DNA of 64,000 nt from Halopseudomonas salegens (GTDB taxonomy: Bacteria; Pseudomonadota; Gammaproteobacteria; Pseudomonadales; Pseudomonadaceae): the NCBI RefSeq assembly GCF_900105655.1, contig NZ_LT629787.1, positions 186,001 to 250,000 on the forward strand, read 5' to 3'. The notes beneath the pieces are model-generated. The model had not been told where the DNA came from. It saw only the letters and a list, made by a program, of their open reading frames with translations, and searched no databases. Below are positions 27,299-36,628 of the stretch, one piece after another (the stretch's first letter is position 1; each line of letters opens with the position of its first letter). The translations under genes were made by a program, and so were the position numbers.

Positions 27299-28414
27299 AT
27301 GATGGAAATGCGTCAACCTCCTTATGTTCTTGAGTCCCCCGTAGAGGCAGCGGCCCTGCCGGAAGTGCGAAATCACACGCACTTCCCCAGCCAGTACTTC
27401 CAGATGATGGATACCAGTGACAAGGTCTTTCATGTGTTGGTCAGCCGCCTCACTTACGACCTCAGCAACCTGGACGAGCAAAAAAAGCCTCGATTGGCTC
27501 GTGAACAGCAAGAATTGGTTCAGTCAGACATGTTCTACAGCAAGGTCAACGCCAGCAGTCTTGTTCAGGAAAGTGATTTTGCACCCTACAAGCCTCGCTG
27601 CGACGTTCTCTTTGCACACGCCACAGCCTACGCGCCCGATGGGAAACAAGCCACACGCTGGCCCGTCGGCGTAAAAATAGGCGAATGGCGCAAAGTCATG
27701 GCCGTGTGCGGACCACGCACCATCCAGCCGGGAGTGCTGGGCTGGAAGCTGAACAATCCTGAACCTGCCATTCAGGTCCCGATACGCTACGAACTCGCCT
27801 TCGGCGGCACTTACCAGTGGCCGGAAACCCTCGCTGAGGATGAGGAGCCACAGATCCACGCCAGGTACGAACCTAACCCGATCGGTTGTGGCCTGCTGCA
27901 CTCACTGTGGCTGAAAAAGGTGCGCCCGCAGATGCTCAAGGCGCCGCAAATGGAAGTGTTCGAACAACCATTCAAGGACCATTGGCTGGAGCGCCTGGAC
28001 TATCCGGTGATGGGCCTCGGCGCCATTGGTCGTTGGTGGCAACCACGTGTGTCATTCGCCGGCACCTATGACCAGAACTGGAAAGAACATCGCTGGCCCC
28101 GCCTGCCTCTGGATTTCGACGCCAACTATTGGAACTGCGCCCCGCAGGATCAGCAGATCGATTACCCAGAAGGTGGAGAAGAGATTCTGCTTGTAGGCCT
28201 GACCCCAGGCGGCGGACAATTCCGCGCCTGCCTGCCAGACCGTCCACCCCATGCCTTGGCGCGCCTGCATGCAGGTCCGATCCTGGCGCGCCCGATGCAC
28301 CTGGACACGCTTATTTTCGACATGCATCGTATGACGCTGACTTGCGTCCACCGTATGCTCATCGCCGCCGATGCCGACGTGCGCGTGCTCGAAATCCGAC
28401 GCAGGGAAGCATAA
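27299..28414 (+). CDS. DUF2169 T6SS effector-loading protein
   Basis: 371 residues. DUF2169 proteins are found between vgrG and PAAR-like effector genes and act as adaptors that help load the effector on VgrG. The family pattern is visible: FHVLVSRLTYDL near residue 40, VKIGEWRKVMAVCGPR near residue 125, and YELAFGGTY. The gene begins six bases after the vgrG stop; the start may be the ATG at 27299, the next ATG at 27302 or the one at 27308. It is two bases from the lipase effector gene, a tight three-gene delivery unit. Confidence 0.85.
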   Translation: MMEMRQPPYVLESPVEAAALPEVRNHTHFPSQYFQMMDTSDKVFHVLVSRLTYDLSNLDEQKKPRLAREQQELVQSDMFYSKVNASSLVQESDFAPYKPRCDVLFAHATAYAPDGKQATRWPVGVKIGEWRKVMAVCGPRTIQPGVLGWKLNNPEPAIQVPIRYELAFGGTYQWPETLAEDEEPQIHARYEPNPIGCGLLHSLWLKKVRPQMLKAPQMEVFEQPFKDHWLERLDYPVMGLGAIGRWWQPRVSFAGTYDQNWKEHRWPRLPLDFDANYWNCAPQDQQIDYPEGGEEILLVGLTPGGGQFRACLPDRPPHALARLHAGPILARPMHLDTLIFDMHRMTLTCVHRMLIAADADVRVLEIRRREA

Positions 28415-28416
28415 AA

Positions 28417-29721
28417 ATGGCCAGCGAAGCCGCTATAGCCAAGGATACGCAGTTTGTGCTGGTCAGCATGCTGCCAGACGTCTGTCTCACTCCCGACAAG
28501 AAAGGGAAGCCAATTCCTTATCCCATTACCCATGACATGGGCCAGAGCAAGCAGTGCTCGCCCAACGTGTTCTTTCGCGGTCAGCCGGCCTACCTGCACG
28601 AGGAAAGCTACGCCGATAACGTCAAGGGTGACGAACCAGGCGCCGGCAAAGGAGTGGTTTCAGGCACCCATACGAAAATCAGCCGCAGCGAACAGTACAG
28701 CCCCAGTGTCTTCATCAACGGCCAGCATCTGGTGCGAACGGGCGACAAGGTATGGATGAACCGGGCCGACCCGGGCAACGCCGTTGGCACTAACGCCGCC
28801 AGCAGCAAGAAAGCCCGCTGGGACTGCCGCAAAGGTCAGATCACTGCGGCCAAGGACCAGCTGGAGGATATGCCCGAGGGCCCAGAAAAGGATCGCTTGC
28901 AAGCGGCCACGGAACGCTTCGAGCGCAATAACGTGGCGGTGGAGCACGCGCGACTTTCGCAGGCTGTTTACGATCCCAGTCAGCCTCCTCCCGAAGGCTG
29001 GATCGATATCAGCAACGATCCGGAAAAGTTGGCGCAATACAATTTGGATCCTGATGACCTTAGCGCAGAAGGCTCCAATTTCCGAGCTGCAGTTTATGAA
29101 CCTGATCCAGCTGTGTTCGGTTCGGATATGAAGCCAACGGTTGCCTTCAAGGGAACGCAAAATGGTGAGGACTGGAAAAATAATCTTGCGCAGGGCATAG
29201 ATCGACAATCGGACTATTACGAGAACGCTGTCCAAATCGGAAAGGATATTAAACGATCTGGAGCCCTTGTCGATATTACCGGGCACTCCTTGGGGGGAGG
29301 CTTGGCTTCTGCTGCCTCGCAAGCCAGCGGCAGGCCGGCCACTACATTCAACGCCGCTGGACTGCACGACAATACGGTGGAGCGTTATGGAGGCGTTGTA
29401 CACCAGACGGATATCCAGGCCTATCGTGTCGATGGTGAGATACTGACCGGCATTCAAGAGCCGGGCTGGGGCGGTACGGCAGCCGCCGCCGGCGCGGGCT
29501 TTTCTCTGGGTGGTGTCAAGGGGGCTGCTATCGGCGTACTGGCACGCTGGGGTCTTGCAGCCGTGATGCCCGACTCTGTAGGTACGCCGCACACATTAGA
29601 GGGCAAAGGCCTGGACCCCATTGATCGACATTTGATGCCTCAAGTCATCGACTCGATTGAGGAGCAGAAGTCCGAAGACCAACAGGTCTTAGCCTCAGCT
29701 ACCGGGAAAACATGCCAATGA
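28417..29721 (+). CDS. T6SS effector: PAAR-like (DUF4150) domain fused to a class 3 lipase
   Basis: 434 residues. The N-terminal 130 residues are a PAAR-like DUF4150 domain (DVCLTPDKKGKPIPYP, SPNVFFRGQPAY, DPGNAVGTN) that would cap the VgrG tip. A charged helical linker follows at about 135-185. The C-terminal part is an alpha/beta-hydrolase of lipase class 3: AFKGT near residue 243 (oxyanion side), the nucleophile elbow GHSLGGG with Ser291, a likely Asp in YRVDGE near 339 and His404 in DRHLMPQ. It therefore probably attacks phospholipids of target membranes. The assignment to a specific Tle family is not attempted. The start at 28417 has AGGGAAG upstream and follows the DUF2169 stop by two bases. 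Confidence 0.87.
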   Translation: MASEAAIAKDTQFVLVSMLPDVCLTPDKKGKPIPYPITHDMGQSKQCSPNVFFRGQPAYLHEESYADNVKGDEPGAGKGVVSGTHTKISRSEQYSPSVFINGQHLVRTGDKVWMNRADPGNAVGTNAASSKKARWDCRKGQITAAKDQLEDMPEGPEKDRLQAATERFERNNVAVEHARLSQAVYDPSQPPPEGWIDISNDPEKLAQYNLDPDDLSAEGSNFRAAVYEPDPAVFGSDMKPTVAFKGTQNGEDWKNNLAQGIDRQSDYYENAVQIGKDIKRSGALVDITGHSLGGGLASAASQASGRPATTFNAAGLHDNTVERYGGVVHQTDIQAYRVDGEILTGIQEPGWGGTAAAAGAGFSLGGVKGAAIGVLARWGLAAVMPDSVGTPHTLEGKGLDPIDRHLMPQVIDSIEEQKSEDQQVLASATGKTCQ

Positions 29722-30572
29722 AAGCATCACTGCTACACAAAATGCCCTTCTTGCTCTCACGCCGCAATTGGCTGATTCTTGGCGTAACGCTTTTGCTCAC
29801 CGCCTGCTTTCCAGGCAATGGTCAAGGAAACCGCTTTATGAACCATTCATACCCCGCCAGCACCTTCTTCAAAGGCCACTATCTGCTGCTGGCCCAGGCG
29901 ATCGAACGCAACGATATGGCTCAGCTAAGGCAGCTGGCAGAGGGTCAGGACCTTAGTCTTAAAGGCGAAAAGGACATGGACCTGATGTGGTTTGCTATCG
30001 CCCACGAAAACTTCGATGCCATCCAAGCATTAGTGGAACTGGGTGTTAATCCGGACGCACAAATAGCACAAGGTATCGGCAGCGCCTTGCAATTTACCTT
30101 TATGAAGCACGATGACACCCGCTACCTCAAGGCCATGCTCGACGGGGGATTATCACCGAATCATCAGTACCCTGGGCAAAAACTGATGCTTCAGCGTGGG
30201 GTATTCGGCGGGCTGGAACATGTCAAATTGTTATTGGAGCACGGTACCCGTATCGATGACCGTGACAGCATCGGGAGGACAGCGCTCCACGAAGCCAGCA
30301 CCAGAATGAAGCCCGACATTGCCATTTACTTGGTGCAACAGGGTGCAGAATTCAATACATACACAGCCGTAGGGTCTTCCATAGCCTGGGGGGTTTATCT
30401 CGACATCAACGATACCCGCCCCGGCAACCCCATCCATACCCAATTCCTCGAACTACGCGACCTGATGATCGAAAAAGGCGCCAAGTGGCCGCCAGATTCG
30501 CCTATCGAGGTCCGTGACCAGATGCGCGCTCGCGGGGAAAACCCGCCCGTACCTCCGGGACAGCCGCGCTGA
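29712..30572 (+). CDS. Ankyrin-repeat lipoprotein, probable immunity protein of the lipase effector
   Basis: 286 residues, starting inside the 3' end of the lipase gene (10-base overlap). Lipoprotein signal with LLTACF gives lipidation at Cys32, and Phe at +2 favours the outer membrane. The mature part has ankyrin-type repeats (DLMWFAIAHENFDAIQALVELG, GLEHVKLLLEHG, GRTALHEAS). Location in the periplasm is where a phospholipase effector would act, so an immunity role is likely by position and overlap. A close paralogue lies at 38618-39472. The last 40 residues are nearly identical between the two. Confidence 0.78.
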   Translation: MPMKASLLHKMPFLLSRRNWLILGVTLLLTACFPGNGQGNRFMNHSYPASTFFKGHYLLLAQAIERNDMAQLRQLAEGQDLSLKGEKDMDLMWFAIAHENFDAIQALVELGVNPDAQIAQGIGSALQFTFMKHDDTRYLKAMLDGGLSPNHQYPGQKLMLQRGVFGGLEHVKLLLEHGTRIDDRDSIGRTALHEASTRMKPDIAIYLVQQGAEFNTYTAVGSSIAWGVYLDINDTRPGNPIHTQFLELRDLMIEKGAKWPPDSPIEVRDQMRARGENPPVPPGQPR

Positions 30573-30655
30573 CATGGCGCCTGCAGAGAACCCATTGCTC
30601 ACAACACGGCAAGCAATACACCCACTCACCATTTATCTTGAGAGCTGAAAATCCG

Positions 30656-31273
30656 ATGATCATCTTCCCCCGTTTCAATCATCAGGCCGCACGGGTCCTC
30701 ACTTTGTTGGTCTGCCTGGTTGCTATTCCCCAGGCTCAGTCAGTCGAGGGCACATCGCCCCCGAACATTGTGTTTGCTGAGACCAACTACCAACTGGCCT
30801 GGCAGTCGAACCCGACTCCGGGTTACAGCAAACACGAGTTCCTGCCCCAGGGCCAGGAACTCCCGTATTACCACAACATGCTGCTGGTGGAGCAATTGAC
30901 GAATGGCATGACAGTGCCCCAGGTCGTGCAGAGCCAGATCGAGCTCGTCACCGAGCGCAAGCAAAGCGATCCGGTCGCCCAGCATCGCATCATGAACAAT
31001 GAACAAACCGGAGAGTTCCTGCTGGACTTCCTGCTCAGCGCGGCAGATTCCGAGCACGGCACCATCATCGAGTGGAACGTCTACCGCTATATCCCGCAGC
31101 AAAGTGCCGACGGCAGTGAAGGGGTCTTGCTTTTGGGCTACAGCGCCCGCGCCTATGGCGACGAGGAGGGGCGAAGCTTCTTGATTGAGCTGCAGGAAAG
31201 CCGGCCACAAATAATCCAGGCACTCGTCTCGCTCAGCGTTCCAGAACACATAGGCACCACAGCCGAGCGCTGA
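30656..31273 (+). CDS. Exported protein of unknown function in the effector island
   Basis: 205 residues from the ATG at 30656, with a signal peptide ending near QAQS-VEG at about residue 28; the frame upstream to 30638 offers only a TTG. The mature protein is acidic, with Glu/Gln-rich helices and no Cys at the cut site. No family recognised. It lies 83 bases after the ankyrin gene and 28 bases before the pre-toxin gene, so it may belong to the Rhs module, for example as an adaptor or an additional protective protein. This is inference from position. Confidence 0.65.
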   Translation: MIIFPRFNHQAARVLTLLVCLVAIPQAQSVEGTSPPNIVFAETNYQLAWQSNPTPGYSKHEFLPQGQELPYYHNMLLVEQLTNGMTVPQVVQSQIELVTERKQSDPVAQHRIMNNEQTGEFLLDFLLSAADSEHGTIIEWNVYRYIPQQSADGSEGVLLLGYSARAYGDEEGRSFLIELQESRPQIIQALVSLSVPEHIGTTAER

Positions 31274-31301
31274 TAAACCTATTACATAGGCAACCGTCGC
31301 C

Positions 31302-32114
31302 ATGTCGATTACTCTGGCCCCCATTACCGTCCGCGCATACAGGCCCGTAGCGCTGCCCAACGGCAACGCGGTCATTGTCGACCCGCGGGAGAGCAGCGTT
31401 TTGCTGGAAACGTACAGCCCGCAAAACCCTGACACCATGCTGATGAGTGAGGCGCTGAACTACGAGCAGTATGCGCAAATGCGGGCAGAAAACCCCGACA
31501 TTGCCTTTCCGGAGTTGGTCAAGCCCGTGCCAGCCGACCAGCAGGGGCAGGACAGCACGCAAGCACAACAAGGTCGCATTCAACCCAATAATTATCCCCA
31601 GCCCGGACCTATTGGCAACACCACTGGCATTATTGTCCCGAAGACCAGTGCCGCCCCAGCCGGAGCTCCGGGTAACCCCTCAGGCGGCGCGGAAACCGAA
31701 GCCGAAAGTGGCTGGTGGAAAAGCTGGGGGTCAGCTGTCACGCACGGTGTGCTGGATGTGGTCGGGCTGGTACCAGTCTTGGGTATACCAGCGGACCTTA
31801 CCAATGCCGCGATTTATGCCGCTGAACGCGAGTATGTGGATGCCGGTCTCAGCGCCGCAGCCGCTATTCCCTTTTTCGGATGGGGAGCCACCGCAGTCAA
31901 GAGGGGCAGGCAGGTCGGTAATGCCGTAGACGCTACGCGCGCAGCCCAGACAGGTACTGAAGCCGCCGTCACAGGCGGGCGCCAGGGGGCTGAAGCAGTT
32001 GGTAACGCATCGGCCAGGAACACCGGAAGTCCCTCGTCCACAGGTGGCCGAGTTGACGGCAACACCCCCCCCAACAACAGGGACGGCCAAGCCAATAGGC
32101 CCTGCGCCTGCTGA
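31302..32114 (+). CDS. Free-standing pre-toxin region protein upstream of Rhs
   Basis: 270 residues. The N-terminal 100 residues are not recognised. Residues about 145-215 match the hydrophobic, Ala/Gly-rich region that usually sits before the toxin tip in polymorphic toxins (DVVGLVPVLGIPADLTNAA, AAAAIPFFGWGATAVKRG). Instead of a toxin, it ends in a low-complexity Gly/Asn/Thr-rich tail with a final CAC and a stop. The Rhs gene begins 25 bases later and lacks such a region itself. The protein may be a separate translocation or delivery part of the Rhs effector, or a toxin gene that has lost its tip. Confidence 0.6.
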   Translation: MSITLAPITVRAYRPVALPNGNAVIVDPRESSVLLETYSPQNPDTMLMSEALNYEQYAQMRAENPDIAFPELVKPVPADQQGQDSTQAQQGRIQPNNYPQPGPIGNTTGIIVPKTSAAPAGAPGNPSGGAETEAESGWWKSWGSAVTHGVLDVVGLVPVLGIPADLTNAAIYAAEREYVDAGLSAAAAIPFFGWGATAVKRGRQVGNAVDATRAAQTGTEAAVTGGRQGAEAVGNASARNTGSPSSTGGRVDGNTPPNNRDGQANRPCAC

Positions 32115-32139
32115 ACGCACTTATGAACAAGGATGAACC

Positions 32140-35100
32140 ATGAGTATCACGCCGCCCAATATTCAATTGGCAACCGGTGCCTGCGTGCTGCAAGGCGAGG
32201 ACGAACTCGATTTCACGCTCGACGGCGCTTTTGCCTTGCAATGGCAGCGCACCTACCTCTCAAACAACGACGACTGCGGCCTGCTCGGCCCAGGCTGGAC
32301 GCTACCGTTGTCGTTTGCGCTGGAGCGCAGCGACAGCCATCTGTTTTTCATCGATCTGCAAGGTCGCCGCACGCAGTTTCCACTGCTCGACGTCGGAGAG
32401 CGTTTCTTCTCGCGCTTCGAGCATACGACCCTGTTGCGCAGCGCTGAACAGCAGTATGAGCTGATCACCCCCGAAGGCCTGCGACTACTATTCTCACCGC
32501 TGGCCTCTCCTGGCTACACGAACACGACCGACGCTTTACGCCTGCCGCTGCAAGGCCTGCGCGACCCCAACGGCAATGGCTGGCACCTGCAATACGACGC
32601 CCGTGGCCTGCCATTGGAACTCGAAGGCACGGATGGCTACCGGGTGGCTTTCGTTTATGACGATGGCTTCGATTCGCCGCGTCTGCGCGAGGTGCGCTAT
32701 CTGGCCGACACCGGTGCCGCCAACAACTTCTTCTCCCGTTCCTCACGCCTGCTGGTGGAGTACCGCTACAACAGCACAGGTGACCTGACCGCCGTGCTTG
32801 ATGCTGAAGGTCGATATTGTCGACGCTTCGATTATGCCAATCACACCCTCAGTGCCCATTGGCAGCCGTCGGGTCAAGTCGTCCGTTTCGGCTGGTCAGC
32901 GCACCACCCCGACGGCCAGGTGCTGTCGGTGCAAACATCGAGTGAACGCCAGTGGTGGCTGCACTACGATACTGCCGAACGCAGCACCCGAATCACCGAA
33001 CAGTCTGAAGGTCTGTCACGTTTCAGCATCCAGTACTTCGATGCCGAGCAGCGCCTCATCGCCCTGCACGATGCCTTGGGCAACATCACCCGTTCCGAGC
33101 GCGACGCATTTGGTCACGTCATTGCTCATATCGACCCTCAGGGTGCCACCACGCGCTACAGCTACGATGAGCACGGTAACGTACTCGTCATCACTTGGCC
33201 CGACGGCACCATTGATGCGCTTCAGTGGGATGCAAACCTGCGCAAACCTGTGGCCCACACCAACCCGCTTGGACATACTACCCGCTACGACTACGACGCC
33301 CGCGGCAATCTGATGCGTGTTACTGCGGCCGATGGCAGCCAGACCACTTACGAACGGGACGCCCGCGGCCTGCCAGTGGCCATCATCGATGCTCATGACA
33401 AGCGCAGGATACTGCGTCTGGATGCCATCGGTAGGGTCGTGGAGTACACCGATTGCTCCGGCCAACGCACTCATTATGAGTGGGACATCTACGGCAATCT
33501 CGTCGCCTTCACCGATGCTCTGGGCCAGCGCACTCGCTATACCTACCGATTCATCAACCGTCAGGCATGCCTGGTCAAACTCGACCTGCCGGGCGGTAGC
33601 TGTGAGCGGTTTGCCTACGATGCCCAGAGCAACCTCATAGCCCACCACGACGCTATGGGCCGCACAACGCGGTACCAGTTCGACAGCGAAGGCCGACCAC
33701 TTGCACGCACCGATGCCATCGGCCACCGCCTGGACTACCGCTACGATGGTTTTGGCCGGTTGATCACACTGCGCAACGAGAACAACAGCTATTACCACTT
33801 TGCCTGGGATAACCTGGATCGCCTGATAGCCGAACAAGGCTTCGACGGTCGCCGCATTGACTACCGCTATGACGCAGCCGGCCATCTGCTGGAAAGCGTT
33901 GACGGAGTGCCCGTGGGCGGCCCCATGCTCGGACACGGCTGTACTTCGGTGTTGCGTAGCTATTACCAGCGCGATGCCCTCGGGCGGCTGCTGGAAAAAC
34001 GTGCCGCCAGGCCCGGCGCCCCAGCGCTGCGCACCCGATACGCCTACGACGACGCTGGTCAGTTGACCCTTGCCCGCAATGCCTTCGCGCGGGTGCAACT
34101 GACTTATACGCCCAACGGGCAGATCGCCTGCGAACAGACTCTCAGCCGCTTTGGCACACATACCCAGCTGCGCCATGAATACGACGCCCTGGGCAACCGT
34201 ATCACCACCACGCTGCCGGATGGCCGCCAACTGAATACGCTGACGTACGGCAGCGGGCACGTTCATCAGATCAACCTCGACTTTCAGGTTATCTGCGACT
34301 TCGAGCGCGACTCCTTGCACCGGGAAACAGGCCGCACTCAAGGTGCGCTGCGCAGCCGCTACGAGTTCGACGCCCTGGGCCGGCTGCTCGCCAGTCACAC
34401 TGAACGTCCCGATGCCGGGCTGCGCCCAGCGAATGAACAGGCGACCGGCCAGCAGCCCAAGGCCACCAGTGCCGGCCAGCGCATCGCCCGCCGTTACCGT
34501 TACGACACCACAGGCCAACTCCTTACGCTGGACGACGCCCGCGCGGGCCAAACCCAGTACCGCTACGACGCCATCGGCCGACTGCTTGCGGCAGGCACAC
34601 CGACGCAACAGGAACATTTCGCCTTCGACCCCGCGCATAACCTGATCGAGTCGGGGGCTGACACGCAAGAATCCGCCGACACACCTGCGGCGATCCACTG
34701 GAGTGATGAAGGTTGGATCGAGTACCTGCGCACCCAGCGGCCAAGCTCTAATCATCCGCCTCTGACAGCGCAGGACATGCTACTCGATCCCCGCCAATGG
34801 CCTGCCGGCAAGGGCAATCGTCTGGCTGTCTGGCAGGAACATCGCTACGCCTATGATCACTGGGGCAACTGCACTGACAAGCGCAGCGGGCCACACCGTC
34901 ATCTGCACATGCAGTGGGATGCAGCGCATCAGTTAAGCGCAGTGCGTATCGACGATGCCCGCACCCAGGAATCGCAATACTGGGCTTACGCCTACGACCC
35001 CTTCGGCCGGCGCATTGCCAAATGGCACACCAATGAAGCGGGGCAGCGTCCGGCGCCTGAAGCCATCACCCACTTCAGCTGGGACGGCAACCGGCTGCTG

Positions 35101-36078
35101 ACCGAACAGCAGCTGTGCCGCACTCCGGATCAAAGCGAGCCGCAACTGCATCACAAACTTTACGTCTACGAGCCGGACAGCTTCGTGCCCCTTGCCCAGG
35201 TCCAGACCGTGCGCGCACCGGACGATCCGGACACCATTCTGCCCGACCCCGAAGAGGCCAGCCTGCAACAGCAATATCCGGACATCTGGGCCGCCAACGT
35301 GCTGCCGCTACAGCGGCGCATTGCCGCGCGCCTCAAGAACACCCTGCCCAAAGCCCCCGAACCACCGGCAAGCACAACGCAGATTCTCTACTACCACACC
35401 GACCACCTCGGCACCCCGCGAGAACTGACCAATGCCGAGGGCCACATCGTCTGGGAAGCTCGCTACAAGGCCTGGGGCCGCGTACATCAGATCGACTATC
35501 CAGCCGTGCCGCACACCATCGCCGACGGCAACACCCAGCGCCAGGTATGGATCGAGATCCCACCCGACGAACGCCCGGTGCAGAACCTCCGCTTTCAGGG
35601 GCAGTACCACGACGAAGAGACAGGGCTGCACTACAACCGGTTCAGGTACTATGATCCGGACTGCGGCCGCTTTGCGAGCCAGGATCCGATTGGGTTGGCA
35701 GGTGGGGTCAATACTTACCAGTATGCGCCGAATCCGATAAGCTGGATTGATCCGTTGGGGTTGTGTTGTGATGGAGTGGTTACAAAGGGCGCAGGGAAGT
35801 CACCCAACATCAATCCTGGAGATGTTGCCAATAGAACCCCCGAGCAAATTGATGCCCTCGCTAGAGAGCGGGGGCTAATCCCGAGAGGCCCTGATCCTCA
35901 AGCGGGCAGAGGCGCTTACGTTGATCCTGCAACAGGAAATCAGCGTGTGCTATGTCATACCAACTGCGCAAACCCGCACGCACACGTGAATAATCCACAG
36001 GGGCAGCGTTTGGACATTGACGGCAATGTGGTTTTGCCAGAATCTCCAGCAGCTCATTTGCCGATAAATTACCCATAA
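32140..36078 (+). CDS. rhs: Rhs/YD-repeat T6SS toxin with exchangeable C-terminal tip (polymorphic toxin type 24-like)
   Basis: 1312 residues. The protein starts directly in the Rhs shell region (FALQWQRTYLSNND, GPGWTLPLS) with no PAAR domain or N-terminal membrane helices. YD repeats run from about residue 130 to 1080, for example YDARGNLMRVTAADG. The core ends with DHLGTPRELTNAEG, FRYYDPDCGRFASQDPIGL and the self-cleavage-type motif DPLGL at about residue 1208. The last 104 residues are the toxin tip, with RGPDPQAGRGAYVDP and HAHVNNPQGQRLDIDGN; this resembles polymorphic toxin type 24 (Ntox24) as I recall it. Base composition becomes visibly more AT-rich after about 35,756, as in exchanged tips. 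AAGGATG precedes the ATG. Confidence 0.85.
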   Translation: MSITPPNIQLATGACVLQGEDELDFTLDGAFALQWQRTYLSNNDDCGLLGPGWTLPLSFALERSDSHLFFIDLQGRRTQFPLLDVGERFFSRFEHTTLLRSAEQQYELITPEGLRLLFSPLASPGYTNTTDALRLPLQGLRDPNGNGWHLQYDARGLPLELEGTDGYRVAFVYDDGFDSPRLREVRYLADTGAANNFFSRSSRLLVEYRYNSTGDLTAVLDAEGRYCRRFDYANHTLSAHWQPSGQVVRFGWSAHHPDGQVLSVQTSSERQWWLHYDTAERSTRITEQSEGLSRFSIQYFDAEQRLIALHDALGNITRSERDAFGHVIAHIDPQGATTRYSYDEHGNVLVITWPDGTIDALQWDANLRKPVAHTNPLGHTTRYDYDARGNLMRVTAADGSQTTYERDARGLPVAIIDAHDKRRILRLDAIGRVVEYTDCSGQRTHYEWDIYGNLVAFTDALGQRTRYTYRFINRQACLVKLDLPGGSCERFAYDAQSNLIAHHDAMGRTTRYQFDSEGRPLARTDAIGHRLDYRYDGFGRLITLRNENNSYYHFAWDNLDRLIAEQGFDGRRIDYRYDAAGHLLESVDGVPVGGPMLGHGCTSVLRSYYQRDALGRLLEKRAARPGAPALRTRYAYDDAGQLTLARNAFARVQLTYTPNGQIACEQTLSRFGTHTQLRHEYDALGNRITTTLPDGRQLNTLTYGSGHVHQINLDFQVICDFERDSLHRETGRTQGALRSRYEFDALGRLLASHTERPDAGLRPANEQATGQQPKATSAGQRIARRYRYDTTGQLLTLDDARAGQTQYRYDAIGRLLAAGTPTQQEHFAFDPAHNLIESGADTQESADTPAAIHWSDEGWIEYLRTQRPSSNHPPLTAQDMLLDPRQWPAGKGNRLAVWQEHRYAYDHWGNCTDKRSGPHRHLHMQWDAAHQLSAVRIDDARTQESQYWAYAYDPFGRRIAKWHTNEAGQRPAPEAITHFSWDGNRLLTEQQLCRTPDQSEPQLHHKLYVYEPDSFVPLAQVQTVRAPDDPDTILPDPEEASLQQQYPDIWAANVLPLQRRIAARLKNTLPKAPEPPASTTQILYYHTDHLGTPRELTNAEGHIVWEARYKAWGRVHQIDYPAVPHTIADGNTQRQVWIEIPPDERPVQNLRFQGQYHDEETGLHYNRFRYYDPDCGRFASQDPIGLAGGVNTYQYAPNPISWIDPLGLCCDGVVTKGAGKSPNINPGDVANRTPEQIDALARERGLIPRGPDPQAGRGAYVDPATGNQRVLCHTNCANPHAHVNNPQGQRLDIDGNVVLPESPAAHLPINYP

Positions 36079-36089
36079 GGTGACCGGTC

Positions 36090-36371
36090 ATGATGCACGA
36101 TTGGACGTTGTTGACACTGATAGTTGACTGGGCGAATGGTACGATTACGATTGCGTTTAGAAATTGCCAATCACAGGAAGTGTTTCTGATAGCAGAAGGG
36201 CTGATAGACCTGAGAGTGCCTAAGCGAGAAGAATGGGGCGGAAGTGTCTCCGTCAATGAGGTTGACGGGCCGAAGGTGCTTCAGAACGGAAGTTTGTACT
36301 TTTCCATAGAAATGCAGTCCGGCGACAAAATAGAGATGGAGGCAAGGTCTATTTCTTTGCCAGACGGTTAG
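36090..36371 (+). CDS. Small protein, probable immunity to the Rhs tip
   Basis: 93 residues, starting 11 bases after the rhs stop, in the usual place for the cognate immunity gene. No signal peptide or membrane helix, so it would act in the cytoplasm. Beta-rich with two strands around an EEWGGSVSVNEV segment. No family recognised; the role is inferred from position, size and the low GC shared with the toxin tip. Confidence 0.6.
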   Translation: MMHDWTLLTLIVDWANGTITIAFRNCQSQEVFLIAEGLIDLRVPKREEWGGSVSVNEVDGPKVLQNGSLYFSIEMQSGDKIEMEARSISLPDG

Positions 36372-36617
36372 TTTGTCGCAAAGGAGGCAAACCCTCTTGA
36401 GGGAACTAAATATACCGACAAGGTTACGCGCCAAATGGAAGGTAAAGACCTTGACCATAATTCCCCGAGCTTAATTGATAAACAAGCTGGTGCGGCCAAG
36501 GTCAAAAAGATAACCGGCGGTGATGGTATTGAGCGAACCAAGGTGGAGCTGCCCGGCAGTGTAAACGGTAAAGACGGTAATTTCGAGGGCGGAGAAAAGG
36601 GGACAGATTTATTTTAA
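36372..36617 (+). pseudogene. Orphan toxin-tip fragment, cut at its 3' end by a RAYT element
   Basis: Open frame of 81 codons directly after the immunity stop, without its own start before 36435. It reads AKEANPLEGTKYTDKVTRQM and further on KKITGGDGIERTKVELPGS, which has the look of a displaced Rhs toxin tip: no delivery part and the first residues begin where the tip would join the Rhs core. After GKDGNFE the sequence runs into GGEKGTDLF, encoded by GGGGACAGATTTATTTT, a motif common at the ends of RAYT transposase elements, so the toxin is truncated. Such orphan tips act as a reserve for tip exchange. Confidence 0.6.
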
Positions 36618-36628
36618 GGAGGTTGTAG

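Noticed and set aside
33016..34755. Minus-strand frame of 579 codons opposite rhs
   Set aside because: Shadow of the YD repeats; composition reflects the reverse of repeated Tyr-Asp codons.
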